64,000 bases of DNA, taken from contig BQMF02000295.1 of the NCBI GenBank assembly GCA_027922465.2, positions 248,001-312,000 on the forward strand, in the 5' to 3' direction. Within the stretch, counting starts at the first letter, position 1. The number at the start of each line of letters is the position of its first letter. This DNA comes from Turritopsis dohrnii. Its lineage: Eukaryota; Cnidaria; Hydrozoa; Anthoathecata; Oceaniidae. Shown piece by piece: positions 10,008-20,440 of the stretch. Below the pieces are notes generated by a model that was not told the origin of the DNA, searched no databases, and saw only the letters and a list, made by a program, of their open reading frames with translations. The translations under genes and the position numbers were made by a program.

Positions 10008-11630
10008 ATGAATGAACCATGTGATTCTACTAAATTCTTTGAAAATATCTCCGATGACGTAAATGCAGATACGTTTAAAATCAAGCATACCAACTACGAC
10101 GAAGTTAGAAATATTCTTCTCGAAATAAAAAATGACTGCTCCACAGGCCATGATGGCATTCCAATACGATATTTGAAACCAGTTGTAGATGATGTCACTT
10201 CACCATTGGTTCATATTATTAATACCTGCATCGACAATAGAGTTTTCCCAACAACCTGGAAAATAGCACGAGTATGCCCAGTACCAAAAGTGGACCATGC
10301 GAAAGATGTTACAGAGTTTAGACCGATATCAATCCTTTGCATTTTGTCCAAAGTTTACGAACGAGTCATATTACATCAACTGTGTCACTTTTTAGAAGTT
10401 AAAGCACACTACAACCAAACCCAGTCAGGTTTTCGAAAAGGACATTCCACTACTACATTATTGTTAAAACTACGAGACGATATTCAGCGTGCTATGAACA
10501 CCAGTGAGGTAACTCTTGGAATTTTACTCGACTATTCCAAGGCATTTGATACGATAGATCATCTGACGTTATTAGAAAAACTTCACAAACTAGATTTTTC
10601 TACACAAGCTTTAAATCTAATTCATAGCTATGTCTCAGAAAGAAAGCAGTTTGTTCAAGTAGACGACAAAAGTTCATCCGTTAAACCTAACAACTTTGGT
10701 GTACCGCAGGGCAGCATTTTAGGTCCTATCCTATTCAATTTATATACAATTGATCTTGCAGAGAATGTTACCTGTGATACCTTACAATATGCTGATGATT
10801 CCACCCTATACAAACATTCAAAACCGAAAAATCTAACAAAATGTATAGAAGAATTAGAATCTGATCTAAGAACTGTATCAACATGGTCTTCTAATAACAG
10901 CTTGGTCTTCAATGACCCTAAAACAAAGTTTATGCTATTCTCAACTACTCAACTAAGCAAGAGACATAATCTAATCAACGAAAACCTTAAAGTAATGCAT
11001 AATGGCAAACGTATTGAAAGAGTTACTACAAAAAAGATTCTGGGAATTCATTTTGATGAAAACCTATCCTGGTCATGTCACGTAAATAATGTAATTCAAT
11101 CTTCTTATGCGACACTTAGAAGTCTTCGTCAATTTAAACGCTTCACACCATATAAAGTTCGTAAATCTCTGGCTGAAACTTTGATTATATCAAAAATTAG
11201 ATATTGCTTAGTAGTATACAGTCAGCTACCAAAGTATCAAATTCAACGGCTACAAAAAACACAAAATACGGTTGCTAGCTATGTATTAGGTCGATACGTG
11301 AAAGAACCTGATATGATTAGAACATTAGGTTGGTTACCTATTAGTGAATTAATAAACTTTTCTATTGCAAATTGTTGCTTCTCAGCCTTACACGATCGAA
11401 ACTGGCCGAAATACCTGTCTGTCAAACTACAAGAATCTAAGAGAACAACTAGAAGAGATATTGAAATGATGGTTGAACATGGTGAAAAAAACACCTTTAA
11501 TGATCAAGTTTTTAATACTTTTAATAATTTACCAAAAGCTATTAGAGTAATTAATAATAAAAAAGTATTTTACAGGGAAGCTAAACGATATTATAGTGAT
11601 AGAGCTCTTGCTAGAGTTTTATCTCTATAA
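10008..11630 (+). CDS. Non-LTR reverse transcriptase (open, C-terminal part of ORF2)
   Basis: A 540-residue uninterrupted frame. In order it shows the RT0/1 region (STGHDGIPIRYLKPV), RT2 FRPISILCILSKVYERVI, RT2a QSGFRKGHSTTTLLLKL, RT3 LDYSKAFDTIDH, RT4 GVPQGSILGPILFNLYTIDL, the catalytic YADD in LQYADDSTLY, then thumb motifs and a C-terminal LQKTQN...RTLGWLPI region common in LINEs. In the parent element this enzyme copies RNA into DNA at the nicked target. Here the endonuclease part is frameshifted upstream, so the open RT is a relic, though an unusually well preserved one. The start at 10008 is only the first ATG after the last upstream frame break. Confidence 0.85.
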   Translation: MNEPCDSTKFFENISDDVNADTFKIKHTNYDEVRNILLEIKNDCSTGHDGIPIRYLKPVVDDVTSPLVHIINTCIDNRVFPTTWKIARVCPVPKVDHAKDVTEFRPISILCILSKVYERVILHQLCHFLEVKAHYNQTQSGFRKGHSTTTLLLKLRDDIQRAMNTSEVTLGILLDYSKAFDTIDHLTLLEKLHKLDFSTQALNLIHSYVSERKQFVQVDDKSSSVKPNNFGVPQGSILGPILFNLYTIDLAENVTCDTLQYADDSTLYKHSKPKNLTKCIEELESDLRTVSTWSSNNSLVFNDPKTKFMLFSTTQLSKRHNLINENLKVMHNGKRIERVTTKKILGIHFDENLSWSCHVNNVIQSSYATLRSLRQFKRFTPYKVRKSLAETLIISKIRYCLVVYSQLPKYQIQRLQKTQNTVASYVLGRYVKEPDMIRTLGWLPISELINFSIANCCFSALHDRNWPKYLSVKLQESKRTTRRDIEMMVEHGEKNTFNDQVFNTFNNLPKAIRVINNKKVFYREAKRYYSDRALARVLSL

Positions 11631-11867
11631 TATTATATGGCGTTTGTAATAGAACTTTGGTATATTCTTCCTGATTTGCTGAAGCTACTCTTCCCTTTTC
11701 AAGTGTGTTTGGTGAATACTAGTACTTTTGTCATCTTATTTCTGCCATAAATTTTTTTAAACTTTTAATACGAAATATTTAATGTGGTAATCTAAATTTT
11801 TATCTCTTTATACATTTATTTATGGTTTATTTATAGTTAATCTCCTATTTGTGAAAATATATTTAAC

Positions 11868-11899
11868 AACGTTTCGGCCGTACGACGGCCATTTTCAAG
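11868..11899 (-). other. Hairpin with hammerhead-like flanks in the Penelope terminal repeat
   Basis: On the minus strand CTTGAAAAT is followed by a perfect 6-bp helix (GGCCGT/ACGGCC, 3-nt loop) and then GAAACGTTG. The identical motif is at 15184-15216 on the plus strand, and a variant with a different helix lies at 23428-23462. The layout resembles the CUGANGA - helix II - GAAA core of hammerhead ribozymes, reported in Penelope pseudo-LTRs, but the first box deviates (UUGAAAA plus an extra U), so catalysis cannot be claimed. Confidence 0.45.
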
Positions 11900-11994
11900 T
11901 GGAAAACAATACAAGTGTGACAATATATACAAGAAGTCGTACGATACGGTAAGGTCGTACGATCATACGATCAAAAAATTCCCCCAGGGACAAA

Positions 11995-13446
11995 TCAACC
12001 ATCCGAAAATAGAAATAATGGCAATGATGCTATATTCCGATTGAGGATAGGCTTGTCCCTACGGATTAACAAGCTTTCTTTCAATTCTAAGTCAAAATTG
12101 TTGCCTGCGGAGGAGAGTATAGAAAAATTCTCAAATGTAGGCTTATTTTTACAATGTACTACATGCTCCGAAATAGCGCTATGGTTTTGTAATTTAACGG
12201 CTTTTCCAGTTAAGGCCGAAATTCCCATATGTTCGCAGGCTCGTACTTTCAAATGTCGCATAGTTTTACCATAATAGATGGCATTGCAGCCATCGCACTT
12301 AAATTTATATACAACATTTGAGCGCAGAGTCATTGGGGTACGGTCCTTAAAACGAAAAAAATCGCTAATTCTACTACTAGATTTAAAAATTACCTTAAGC
12401 TGACAACAAGGAAGGTTTTTATTAAAAGTACTAAGCAAACGAGTTCTTAATTTCAAAGATAATTTACCTAAATATAGCAAAACAAGAAATACTTCTAACT
12501 TAGGCACAGTAATGACAACTTTCCTCTCTCGAAACATTCTGTCAAGAAATGACTTAATGCATCGATCAATCAAGTTGGATGGGTAGCCATTTCTCATCAG
12601 TATGCCTCTAAGATCTTGTATCTCCAAGTGGAACCTAGAAAAATCAGATACGATATTAAAAATTCTGAAAATCAAAGTCAAAATTAATCCATATTTATAT
12701 TCGTCAGGCAAAAAACTACAATAATTTGTGTAGACACCACTGAAAGTGGGCTTCCTATAAATAGTTGTGACAAACTTGTTAAATTCACGAATAACAGAAA
12801 CATCAAGAAAAGGAAGACGATTTTCAAATTCCACTTCAGAAGTGAAAGATATGTTGATGTGTTGCCTATTAAGGTAGTCCTGAAAGAGAGGCAAGTGGCT
12901 AGGAGATGAAAAAAGCACAAAAATATCATCAACATATCTTCTTTAATACACAGGTTTAAACTCTGACGGGCAATTACGCAACCAAATTTTCTCATTATGC
13001 GAAAGAAAAGCATTGGCAAGACTGGGACCAAGTGGCGAGCCCATAGCAACACCATCAACTTGTTTATATAACTGACCGTCAAAGGTAAAATGTGAATTTT
13101 GAGTAGCTAGAGACAGAATTTTTCTAAAGTCATTCTTGCATAAGTTATTAACAACATCTTGGTTTTCAAATAAATCTTCTACACAAATATCGATTGTTTC
13201 TTGCAAAGGAATGTTAGTGAACAGAGAGTCAACATCTAAGCTAGCCATATGAAACCTACCATCCTGTTTCCTAATTTCTTCAGCAAACGAGAAGGAGTCA
13301 GAAACAGTATACTCGTTAGATGTTAAAGGAGACAAAAGCGGAACAAGAAACTTGGCTATTTTATAGACAGGAGTGTTGATAGCTGATAAAATAGGTCTAA
13401 GGAGGGCTACCATTAACAACACGTTTATGTACCTTACAAAGTCCAT
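11995..13446 (-). pseudogene. Penelope-like RT core and GIY-YIG endonuclease, one nonsense codon
   Basis: Two frames (13446-12943 and 12918-11995) are in register, separated by one TAA at 12945-12943 just before RRYVDDIFV, the RT active-site block. Upstream are LRPILSAINTPVYKIAKFLVPLL, HMASLDVDSLFTNIPL and VDGVAMGSPLGPSLAN, all Penelope RT motifs. Downstream the C-terminal GIY-YIG nuclease shows VVYKFKCDGC, IYYGKT and HLKVRACEH, with a CxxC pair and the terminal ESLLIRRDKPILN block. Apart from the stop and the upstream frameshift the protein is intact, so inactivation looks recent. Confidence 0.85.
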
Positions 13447-14476
13447 ATAACAAACCTAGCTTCGACCCAGTTGGTTTCAATTTATCGTATAATTTCTTGT
13501 CGATAGAGCCATTATCCAACAAAGTTTTTAACACAGCAGTAACTTGTTTTTCTTGATTGATGAGGAAGTTTAACTCTTTTTCACGAGGACAGTCGATTTT
13601 TATAAATTTTGTATGATCACTTAAGATATCCATAATTTTACTGACATAAGTCTCTTTATCGATCAGAACAACTGAGTTTCCCTTGTCAGATTTTTGGATA
13701 ATTATATCGAGCTCGTGTGATAGTGAAAACAAGGCTTCCAACTCTTCATCACTCAGATTCCGTGGCTTTTTGGATGAGTTGTAAGTCTCAAATGTAGAAA
13801 TGGCGCAATCTTTGATACGTGCTTTGACTAAATCTCTGGTTTCAGATGACATTTTTATATCTTTGATACTGCGATAAAGTTTTTCAAAAGAAATCATATA
13901 ATCTGCATATTCGATTTTAGAAGGCGGAATAGCAAAATTTAAGCCTTTTGCTAATAATGATTTCTCAGCATCCGATAATAAGTGGGACGAGTAATTGTGA
14001 ATAACATCATCAGGATTGTGTTTTGTTGACATTGATTGAAGACCAAGGTTTGCCAGCTTCTTTTTGTGGGTTTCATCATTCTTCTTGAGAATTTTGTCAT
14101 TTCGCGCAAGGAAAAGACAAGTGACATGTGCAAAGTCAATATATGATAAACTTTCCTTAAGTGAAATGTGTTGCGATTTCAGTTGTTTTTCAAAATTATG
14201 TATTTTTGTCTTTTTGAACTGAACTTCCGCTTTTAGTAGACTCTGTTGGGATTTTCGATAAGCTTCAGAATTCTTGTTGCTCAGTTTGAACTCTAAAAAC
14301 CGAGGAGTTAATCCATGATGACTACATGGTTCCAGAAACTGAAGATCAAGCTTTGCCTTTCTAAGTTTATAGTCCGTTTTTTCGAACTTTCTACACAACT
14401 GTACAGTCACATTTCCGTATCTTTCACGTAAATTTTCGTTGATGGACTTACCACCAGGAAATCGGATTCTGATCAA
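13397..14476 (-). pseudogene. Penelope-like RT, N-terminal part
   Basis: This 359-residue frame starts MIRIRFPGGK and contains a basic coiled region, ELDIIIQKSDKGNSVVLIDKETY and LLYGLCKVHK, which match the region before RT1 in Penelope elements (DKGNxxVxxD and LYGxPKxHK-like blocks). It is out of frame by one base with the following RT frame; the two overlap at 13397-13446. Upstream of 14476 the element is cut by the inverted truncated copy, so the true start is unknown. Confidence 0.8.
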
Positions 14477-14477
14477 G

Positions 14478-15235
14478 GCATACTGATGAGAAATGGCTAC
14501 CCATCCAACTTGATCGATCGATGCATTAAGTCATTTCTTGACAGAATGTTTCGAGAGAGGAAAGTTGTCATTACTGTGCCTAAGTTAGAAGTATTTCTTG
14601 TTTTGCCATATTTAGGTAAATTATCTTTGAAATTAAGAACTCGTTTGCTTAGTACTTTTAATAAAAACCTTCCTTGTTGTCAGCTTAAGGTAATTTTTAA
14701 ATCTAGTAGTAGAATTAGCGATTTTTTTCGTTTTAAGGACCGTACCCCAATGACTCTGCGCTCAAATGTTGTATATAAATTTAAGTGCGATGGCTGCAAT
14801 GCCATCTATTATGGTAAAACTATGCGACATTTGAAAGTACGAGCCTGCGAACATATGGGAATTTCGGCCTTAACTGGAAAAGCCGTTAAATTACAAAACC
14901 ATAGCGCTATTTCGGAGCATGTAGTACATTGTAAAAATAAGCCTACATTTGAGAATTTTTCTATACTCTCCTCCGCAGGCAACAATTTTGACTTAGAATT
15001 GAAAGAAAGCTTGTTAATCCGTAGGGACAAGCCTATCCTCAATCGGAATATAGCATCATTGCCATTATTTCTATTTTCGGATGGTTGATTTGTCCCTGGG
15101 GGAATTTTTTGATCGTATGATCGTACGACCTTACCGTATCGTACGACTTCTTGTATATATTGTCACACTTGTATTGTTTTCCACTTGAAAATGGCCGTCG
15201 TACGGCCGAAACGTTGTTAAATATATTTTCACAAA
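14478..15235 (+). mobile_element. 5'-truncated Penelope copy, inverted relative to the full copy
   Basis: The plus strand repeats, nearly base for base, the minus-strand sequence 12602-11847. An open 200-residue frame (14486-15088) starts inside the RT C-terminus and carries the whole GIY-YIG endonuclease. Its translation differs from the main copy by about one residue (LVLPYLGK versus LVLLYLGK). The terminal segment with CGTACGA repeats and the hairpin follows. The two copies are head-to-head with the junction at about 14478. Confidence 0.9.
15184..15216 (+). other. Second copy of the hammerhead-like hairpin motif
   Basis: Identical to the minus-strand motif at 11868-11899: CTTGAAAAT, helix GGCCGT/ACGGCC with a CGT loop, then GAAACGTTG. 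It lies in the terminal segment of the truncated Penelope copy, about 100 bp after its stop codon. Confidence 0.45.
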
Positions 15236-15249
15236 TTTACAGTCTTGTT

Positions 15250-16486
15250 ATTCAAATTTAATCTCCTATAGTGGGTGCGTCTTGGCCAGCTTGCATATTG
15301 CTATATTTCCTCTATTTGCCCAGTTCATCCAGGCTAAGATTCTTTCAATTTAATTTCATAAGGTTTCTTATTGTCGTACTCAAATCAATGACATTCTCAA
15401 GTTGTGTCCTACATTTTATTCAGTTTGTTTTAATCTCGATATATTAATTTACATACTAATAAAGATATATATTTTAGTATTTTTATTTTTATTTTTAAGT
15501 TGTAGGGAGAAGAACCATTTTGTAATTAATGGATCCCAAATATATGATTTAATAATAAAATGTAATTTTTCATTTGTGATATTTCTTATTTAAGAAAATA
15601 GGCGTATTTATACTGAGACGGAGAAATTGAGACGGATAGAATAATTGCAAAAAACATTTTTCTGTCTGACAGTATAAATCAGAAAAAAACAGTTAGACGC
15701 AGTGCCGTAGACACGAAATTTTTTTTAGAGGGGCCCTGATGTTTAGTATCTAAGGAGGCCCCACCATGGTTGGCGCCGAGGGGACCGAAAATTTTGGGGA
15801 TTTTATACCCTCTAGATTAGCTAAAACTGCATTTTTCGAAAGTCAATTTTAAACAATTGGATATCCAAAATGACATGAAACTCTAGTATATTTTCAAGTT
15901 TCTAAGAGACTACCTTTGTTATAAACTCTGCATATATCCCATTACATTTTTGATAAGTACTACGATGGATATTGAAACAAAAATAGTAGCAAATGCTTTA
16001 TAGCGCGAAGTGTCCAAAGATGTTTTTTCTTGTGTCGTATTTGTCGATGAACTCATTCGCAACAGCTTTTAAGTCCAGTTTATCATCAGCATCTTTGTGG
16101 ATGTGAAGAACGAGTAAGTTATCTTTTCTCTTTATTGTTGTTATCATTCCTTTGAATCACCATAATGCAACGCTTGCTGTATTGATTTACCCTGTTATTT
16201 CGTTGTGTCGCGCGTGTCACCTCAAATGTGCAGTAAAAGGGGGAAATATTAAGCAAATATAAAGGAAATAAGGAAATGCAGACAACTCGAGAAGAAAACT
16301 TTATTTCTGATCTAAATCTAAAAAAAACCCATAATTTGAAAAAAATTTTTAGCACGAAATTCTGAAAAGATCAGAAAAGTTTGTATTTATTGTGGAAAGT
16401 GCGCTTAAAATCTTTTATATTTTCATAACTTCATATTCCTAGCGCCTTTTCGAAATTCTTTACAAGCAGCAAAACTTGTAAGTTAT
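15250..16486. other. AT-rich stretch without a recognisable gene
   Basis: No protein-coding frame here shows a known motif or gene-like composition. A short GC-richer block at 15695-15800 (GCAGTGCCGTAGACACG onward, with GAGGGGCCC and AGGAGGCCCC) looks like the eroded end of an unidentified repeat. The minus-strand open frame at 16119-16355 has biased composition and no recognisable domain. Confidence 0.5.
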
Positions 16487-16618
16487 AGTCTGTTCAAAAA
16501 ATATGTGCACTAATTTCAGTTACCATGTGGAAACCAGATTTAACAAATTACATAAATTCCCTTGAGCCTGGTTTTTATATAAAAGCTGAAATCAGTGCAT
16601 ATAATTTATGAACAGACT
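16487..16618. repeat. 132-bp MITE with about 33-bp terminal inverted repeats
   Basis: The left end AGTCTGTTCAAAAAATATG... (16487-16519) matches the inverted right end (16586-16618, ...AACAGACT) with few mismatches, both running to a CTGAAAT/ATTTCAG block. No coding capacity. It lies just upstream of the mariner pseudogene; whether it shares that element's termini is unknown. Confidence 0.65.
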
Positions 16619-16639
16619 TTAATATGATAATGAGGGAAC

Positions 16640-17460
16640 AAGTCGTAACTTAAATAAAAGGAGAAGTGGCAGCAAAATATCCAGCAAGTCTAGTGATACA
16701 ACAACCACGAAGTATTTCGTGCAGGAACAACCCGACTGGACTGTCCAAGAGTTCTTTTAACAATATTGTTAATAAAGATTTAAAATGGCACCCATATAAA
16801 ATTCACATCATGCAAAAGCTAAAAATTCCTGATTTCAGAAGAAGATTACGATTTTGTCAGTGGTTTCAGCAGCAAGCCCGTAATATTCATTTTATTCCAA
16901 GTATTGTTTTCCTATGTGGTACGGTCAGCACACAAAACGCCCGCTGCTACGCGCCAAGAGGTCAGCCTCCTCCGAATATTTTAAATTTGAGAAGAGCAAT
17001 TTGCGCGAACAACTTCATGTTTCGATTGGCCTGGAAATGGGGAAATTATTCGCCCTCACTTTTTCAATCAAAATGTAAATGGGCGAACATACAAAGAGAT
17101 GCTGGAATACGTGGCTTTTCCAGCTATTGCGTTTTGTTTAGTCAATATGCTGGCAATGTTTTCCATGATATTTAGTGGTTTCAAGCTGGAGTTTCGGCTC
17201 ATGGAATTGTTGAAGTTCGTTGATTGCTACGAGGACGATTTCAAAATCGTGTACTCGCACTTCACCACGCAATTGAGTGGCCGCCTTGATCACCGGATCT
17301 AACCCCGTTGGACTTTTTCCTTTGGGGCTACCTAAAGCAAAAAGTTTTTGAAACCCTACCAACCAATGTAGTTGAATTGAGAAGAAGAATAGTGGACGAA
17401 GTAAATTTATCACACAGAACCAACCAATCATTAGACGTTCGCTTACTGAAATGAGAAACG
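16640..17460 (+). pseudogene. mariner-like transposase pseudogene
   Basis: The frame at 16666-17175 begins with an N-terminal HTH-like region and includes LKWHPYKIHIMQKLKIPDF and RLRFCQWF, then IHFIPSIVFLCGTV, where the first catalytic Asp should sit (normally FSDE) and is missing. After a frame change, WFQAGVSAHGIVEVR corresponds to the second catalytic block (normally QDGAPAH) with the Asp lost, and SPDLTPLDFFLWGYLK matches the third catalytic-acid block of mariners. Several stops and substitutions make it inactive. The sacsin fragment follows about 300 bp downstream. Confidence 0.8.
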
Positions 17461-17761
17461 GGTAAACGGTGGACCCGTTGAAAGTAATTGAATAATTAGA
17501 GTTTATCCTCTATTGCTTTTATGCTTGTCAAAGGTCTCTGGCAACGAAGTCTTTTAAGTTTGTAATAAAACAGCCGTAAAGGCTGTAAGTCAGCGGCTGT
17601 GCCACACAAAAATAATGTTAGCGTAGGTTACAACAAACTGGTATGGTTAAACCATTTCCTTATCAAAATAAAAAAACAATGATAATGACGTTTTTGAATT
17701 TTTTTTATTATAAACAACAAAATGAAGTCTACATATAGTCAATAACAAAACCAAAAAATGA

Positions 17762-18830
17762 AGCCTGCTTTACAACGATGCTCAGTTCTTACAAGAAGAT
17801 TTTAATAACATAACGAAACTCAATGCTGGTACTAAAGAACACAATTTTACAAAAATTGGAAAATTTGGTCTTGGATTTAGTGTAGTATACCATCTTACTG
17901 ACGTGACAAGTTTTGTGAGTGGTAATGCTATGGTGATTTTTGATCCACATACCACCTTCTTAGGCGACGCTATCAAGGATAAAACAAGACCTGGCCTCAA
18001 AATAACATTATCCAAATCTAAAAAAGATTTAATTCATTTCAATGACCAGTTCAAAGTTTATCATAAAGTTTTTGGAGCAAGATTAGACTTTAGTTCGGAT
18101 GATGTTGAAATTTTCAACGGTACATTATTCAGACTGCCCTTAAGAGACATAACCACAGCTAGATCCAGTGAAATCAAAGATCTTGCTAATAGTAATCGAG
18201 AGATGCGGATGTTGTTAGAAAAAATCCAAGAAAGATTAGATCACTTATTGCTTTTCACACAACACGTTAAAAGTTTTGAGTGTTACCATTTGCAAGATGG
18301 TGCATCTCCAGAGAAAATGAACATTTCGTTTCAACAGGACAGCCTTTTGAAGAGTTCCAGTGCTGTTATAGAAGAATTGAAAAGTGGTTCTTTGACTGAA
18401 GTGCCGAAGATTCAAATACATCAGAAATTAACAGTGACTGTCTCTGAGAAAAACGATCCAAGGATTAAGAAAGTAATCAAGTGGATGACAAGTTCGTGTA
18501 ACGGTGGCATGAATTCGTATAAGTATGCCATGAGCAATGTAGGCTATAATCCATGCGGTGGAGTGGCGTTACAGTTCGAGGATGCGGGTGGCATGTTTAA
18601 ACCGTTGGTTGACTTGTCAAAGCGTTTCATGTTTTGCTTTTTACCACTTCCTCAGAACAGCAATCTTCCTGTTCATGTAAATGGGGCTTTCGAAGTTTCG
18701 AAAGATCGTAAGCAGTTATTACAGCGTTCAATGGACGAAAAACATGGTAATGGTGCCGAATGGAATGATATTCTTGAAGCAGATCTAGCAGAATCATACT
18801 TTGATCTTTTGTTAGAAGTGAATAAATTGC
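17762..18830 (+). pseudogene. Sacsin-like fragment (HSP90-type ATPase region)
   Basis: Reading starts immediately after a TGA at 17759-17761, not at an ATG: LLYNDAQFLQEDFNNI, then KIGKFGLGFSVVYHLTDV and FDPHTTFLG. These are the nucleotide-binding blocks of the sacsin repeat (SRR) GHKL ATPase fold; KFGLGF is the ATP-lid glycine motif. It continues through FRLPLRD, GGMFKPLVDLSKRFMFCFLPLP and HVNGAFEVSKDR, all sacsin-like. Around 18830 the sacsin sequence stops and Helitron sequence of opposite orientation begins. Sacsin is a several-thousand-residue cochaperone, so these about 350 codons are one fragment. No upstream splice acceptor with a pyrimidine tract is obvious. The frame is open throughout, so a live exon of a split gene cannot be fully excluded. 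Confidence 0.75.
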
Positions 18831-19310
18831 TTAACTGTTTCATTAAAATTTTGACTAAGTGTTCCAACTGTAAGATTTTCACAAGATACTTTTTTCATTG
18901 CAATATTAATTTGATTTTGTAAATTCAATTGCTGTAAAACAAAATTAGCGAAAAATAAGTAGTCTGGATCAGAGGCAAACTTTTGTGTGTAATTCAACAA
19001 TCTTTGATTGAAATACTTTGATGGGCTTAAAATGACATCTCGTTTGATATTATATCCAAATTTACCAGTGGGAAATAAATGTGGGTGAGCAAGTTCCTCA
19101 CAATTTTCATCACTAAGAATAGATAAAGGTGTTGACCCTTCACCTGGAGCTAAGTTCAGGATTTCCTTGTCAATTTCATCATCAGTTGGAATAAATGACA
19201 TGAAGGTAGTCTCATCAGCACTAAGTAAACATTAAGGGGATCTTCAGTTGTCCCTAATTCATCTCCAATTTCAAATTCAATTTCACTTTCCTGATCAGTT
19301 TCAAGGTAAA
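18812..19310 (-). pseudogene. Helitron Rep/helicase N-terminal region fragment
   Basis: The frame 19201-18812 contains PGEGSTPLSILSDENCEELAHPHLFPTGKFGY and then LSPSKYFNQRLLNYTQKFASDPDYLFFANFVLQQLNLQNQINIAMKKV. This is the conserved region before the Rep nuclease in Helitron proteins of cnidarians and other animals. A one-base frameshift near 19230 separates an upstream acidic stretch (IEFEIGDELGTTEDPLN) and SADETTFMSFIP. The Rep HUH motif and helicase are absent. It lies between the sacsin and UBA2 fragments, suggesting Helitron-mediated capture. Confidence 0.7.
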
Positions 19311-19316
19311 CTTACA

Positions 19317-19846
19317 TTATGGAGACGGTTCAAACTGTCCGCAAAAAAAAAAACCTTCGACAACAAACAGGCCTTCTATATCTGATCTGTGACGTATTGT
19401 AACAATAAGGACGTAGTTCTGAAGAAAGTCATCTCCTTTCAATCTTGTACCGTCACTTATTTGGAATTCTGAAAGTTTCGTAGGCCAATTATCTTCTGTT
19501 TCACCTTCCTCACTAGATATTAAAATAGTTCCCTTCCCGTCTTCGATTTCTACATCAGGTGCAACCATACCGAATTTTTCCTTGAAGATTTTTTCTTCCA
19601 AATCTTTAACAGTGACTATGTTAGTATCAAGATAAACTGTCACCTCCGGTTTTTGTGCGCACACGTAACACTTCGGATTTGGTACATCCAACTTACAAGG
19701 AACTAAAAGTCGATTCTTCGCTTTGACATGCTTGTTTAAGTAAACAGTTCGACAATCTTGTATTTGCCCTGATAAAATCTTCAAAGCTTCCACCACCATC
19801 AAACCAGCTATAACGGCGTTTGTGGTAGCGATCGCAGGTATTTTGA
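19317..19846 (-). pseudogene. UBA2: UBA2 (SUMO E1 subunit) C-terminal fragment
   Basis: The minus strand reads IPAIATTNAVIAGLMVVEALKILSG, then LNKHVKAKNRLLVPCKLDVPNPKCYVCAQKPEVTV, then a ubiquitin-like domain with EKFGMVAPDVEIEDGKGTILISSEEGET and LKGDDFLQNYVLIVTI. These are the end of the adenylation domain, the second zinc-binding CxxC and the UFD of UBA2, which with SAE1 activates SUMO. The catalytic-cysteine region and the nuclear C-terminal tail are missing. The fragment is continuous without introns and is cut on one side by the hairpin at 19841. Residues are conserved, so the copy is fairly young, but it cannot make a whole enzyme. Confidence 0.8.
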
Positions 19847-20150
19847 GGTGGAGTCAAATCTGCAAAGAAACATTCGGTATGGTTGCACCTGATGTAGAAA
19901 TTGAAGACGGTAGGGGGACTATTTTAATATGTAGTTAATCATCCCAAAACATTTAAACTTAAGGCACTTGTCAAATCACGATAGTGTTAATACATCCCTA
20001 AATTTCATCAATAGTCCTTTCTCGAATTTCTGTTGAAACGATGCATTGTGAAAATATTACATATTAAAATAGTCCCCCTACCGTCTTCGATTTCTACATC
20101 AGGTGCAACCATACCGAATGTTTCTTTGCAGATTTGACTCCACCTCAAAA
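19841..20150. repeat. Hairpin of two inverted 93-bp UBA2 segments
   Basis: Positions 19841-19933 and 20058-20150 are inverted repeats with a single mismatch (TTGAAG/TCGAAG) and a 124-bp spacer. Each arm contains TTTTGAGGTGGAGTC, CTGCAAAG, then codons for ETFGMVAPDVEIEDGRGTIL, the same UBA2 UFD segment found in the adjacent fragment. The left arm is sense on the plus strand and the right arm sense on the minus strand. Any transcript across it would fold into a long duplex. Confidence 0.85.
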
Positions 20151-20204
20151 TTTTAAAATTTGAATAAAGAATTGTTCTTATTTCATTATATTGAAAGCTT
20201 TCTC

Positions 20205-20440
20205 TGTAATCTCAAAGCAAACTGACCAGAACCAAAACCTTTTTTTAGCCAGTGTAACGTAGACGGAATTTTGAAATTTTCCCTATAACCTGAAACATCA
20301 ATACCTATTCCTCCTGCACCAACCATTAACAAATTTGAATCTTCAATTGCATTTCTCAAAGGTTCGTTTCCCGCCATCTTTGATCAAGCGCACACCATAC
20401 TACGATCTTTACGTCGAAAAAAGCTAACGGAACGTTTTAA
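20205..20440 (-). pseudogene. UBA2: UBA2 exon 1 fragment
   Basis: The minus strand from 20377 starts MAGNEPLRNAIEDSNLLMVGAGGIG, the N-terminus and nucleotide-binding GxGxxG of UBA2. The codons after GIG are not UBA2-like, so the exon probably ends at the GT in this motif. The next UBA2 sequence on this strand is the C-terminal fragment 350 bp away, so most of the gene is missing. A near-identical piece is at 690-930. Confidence 0.65.

Larger units (their letters stand above)
8850..11640 (+). mobile_element. APE-type non-LTR retrotransposon (jockey/CR1-like group)
   Basis: An apurinic-like endonuclease domain (8880-9699) is followed by a reverse transcriptase (10008-11630). The copy is 5'-truncated or lacks a recognisable ORF1. 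It has frameshifts at about 9385 and between 9700 and 10007. The clade cannot be fixed by eye. About 200 bp of AT-rich 3' sequence follows before the Penelope terminal repeat at about 11847. Confidence 0.85.
11847..14476 (-). mobile_element. Penelope-like element (RT plus GIY-YIG endonuclease)
   Basis: On the minus strand a long N-terminal region, a Penelope-type RT and a C-terminal GIY-YIG endonuclease follow one another, ending in a non-coding terminal segment (11994-11847) with repeated CGTACGA motifs and a GC hairpin. The same C-terminal half plus terminal segment recurs in opposite orientation at 14478-15235. That pattern, full copy plus truncated inverted copy with shared pseudo-LTR sequence, is known for Penelope elements. 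Confidence 0.9.

Noticed and set aside
16119..16355. 78-codon minus-strand frame, possibly a membrane protein
   Set aside because: Biased AT composition, no motif, no conservation evidence, and no gene context.
18673..18882. 69-codon minus-strand frame
   Set aside because: It is antisense to the sacsin fragment and spans its junction with Helitron sequence.
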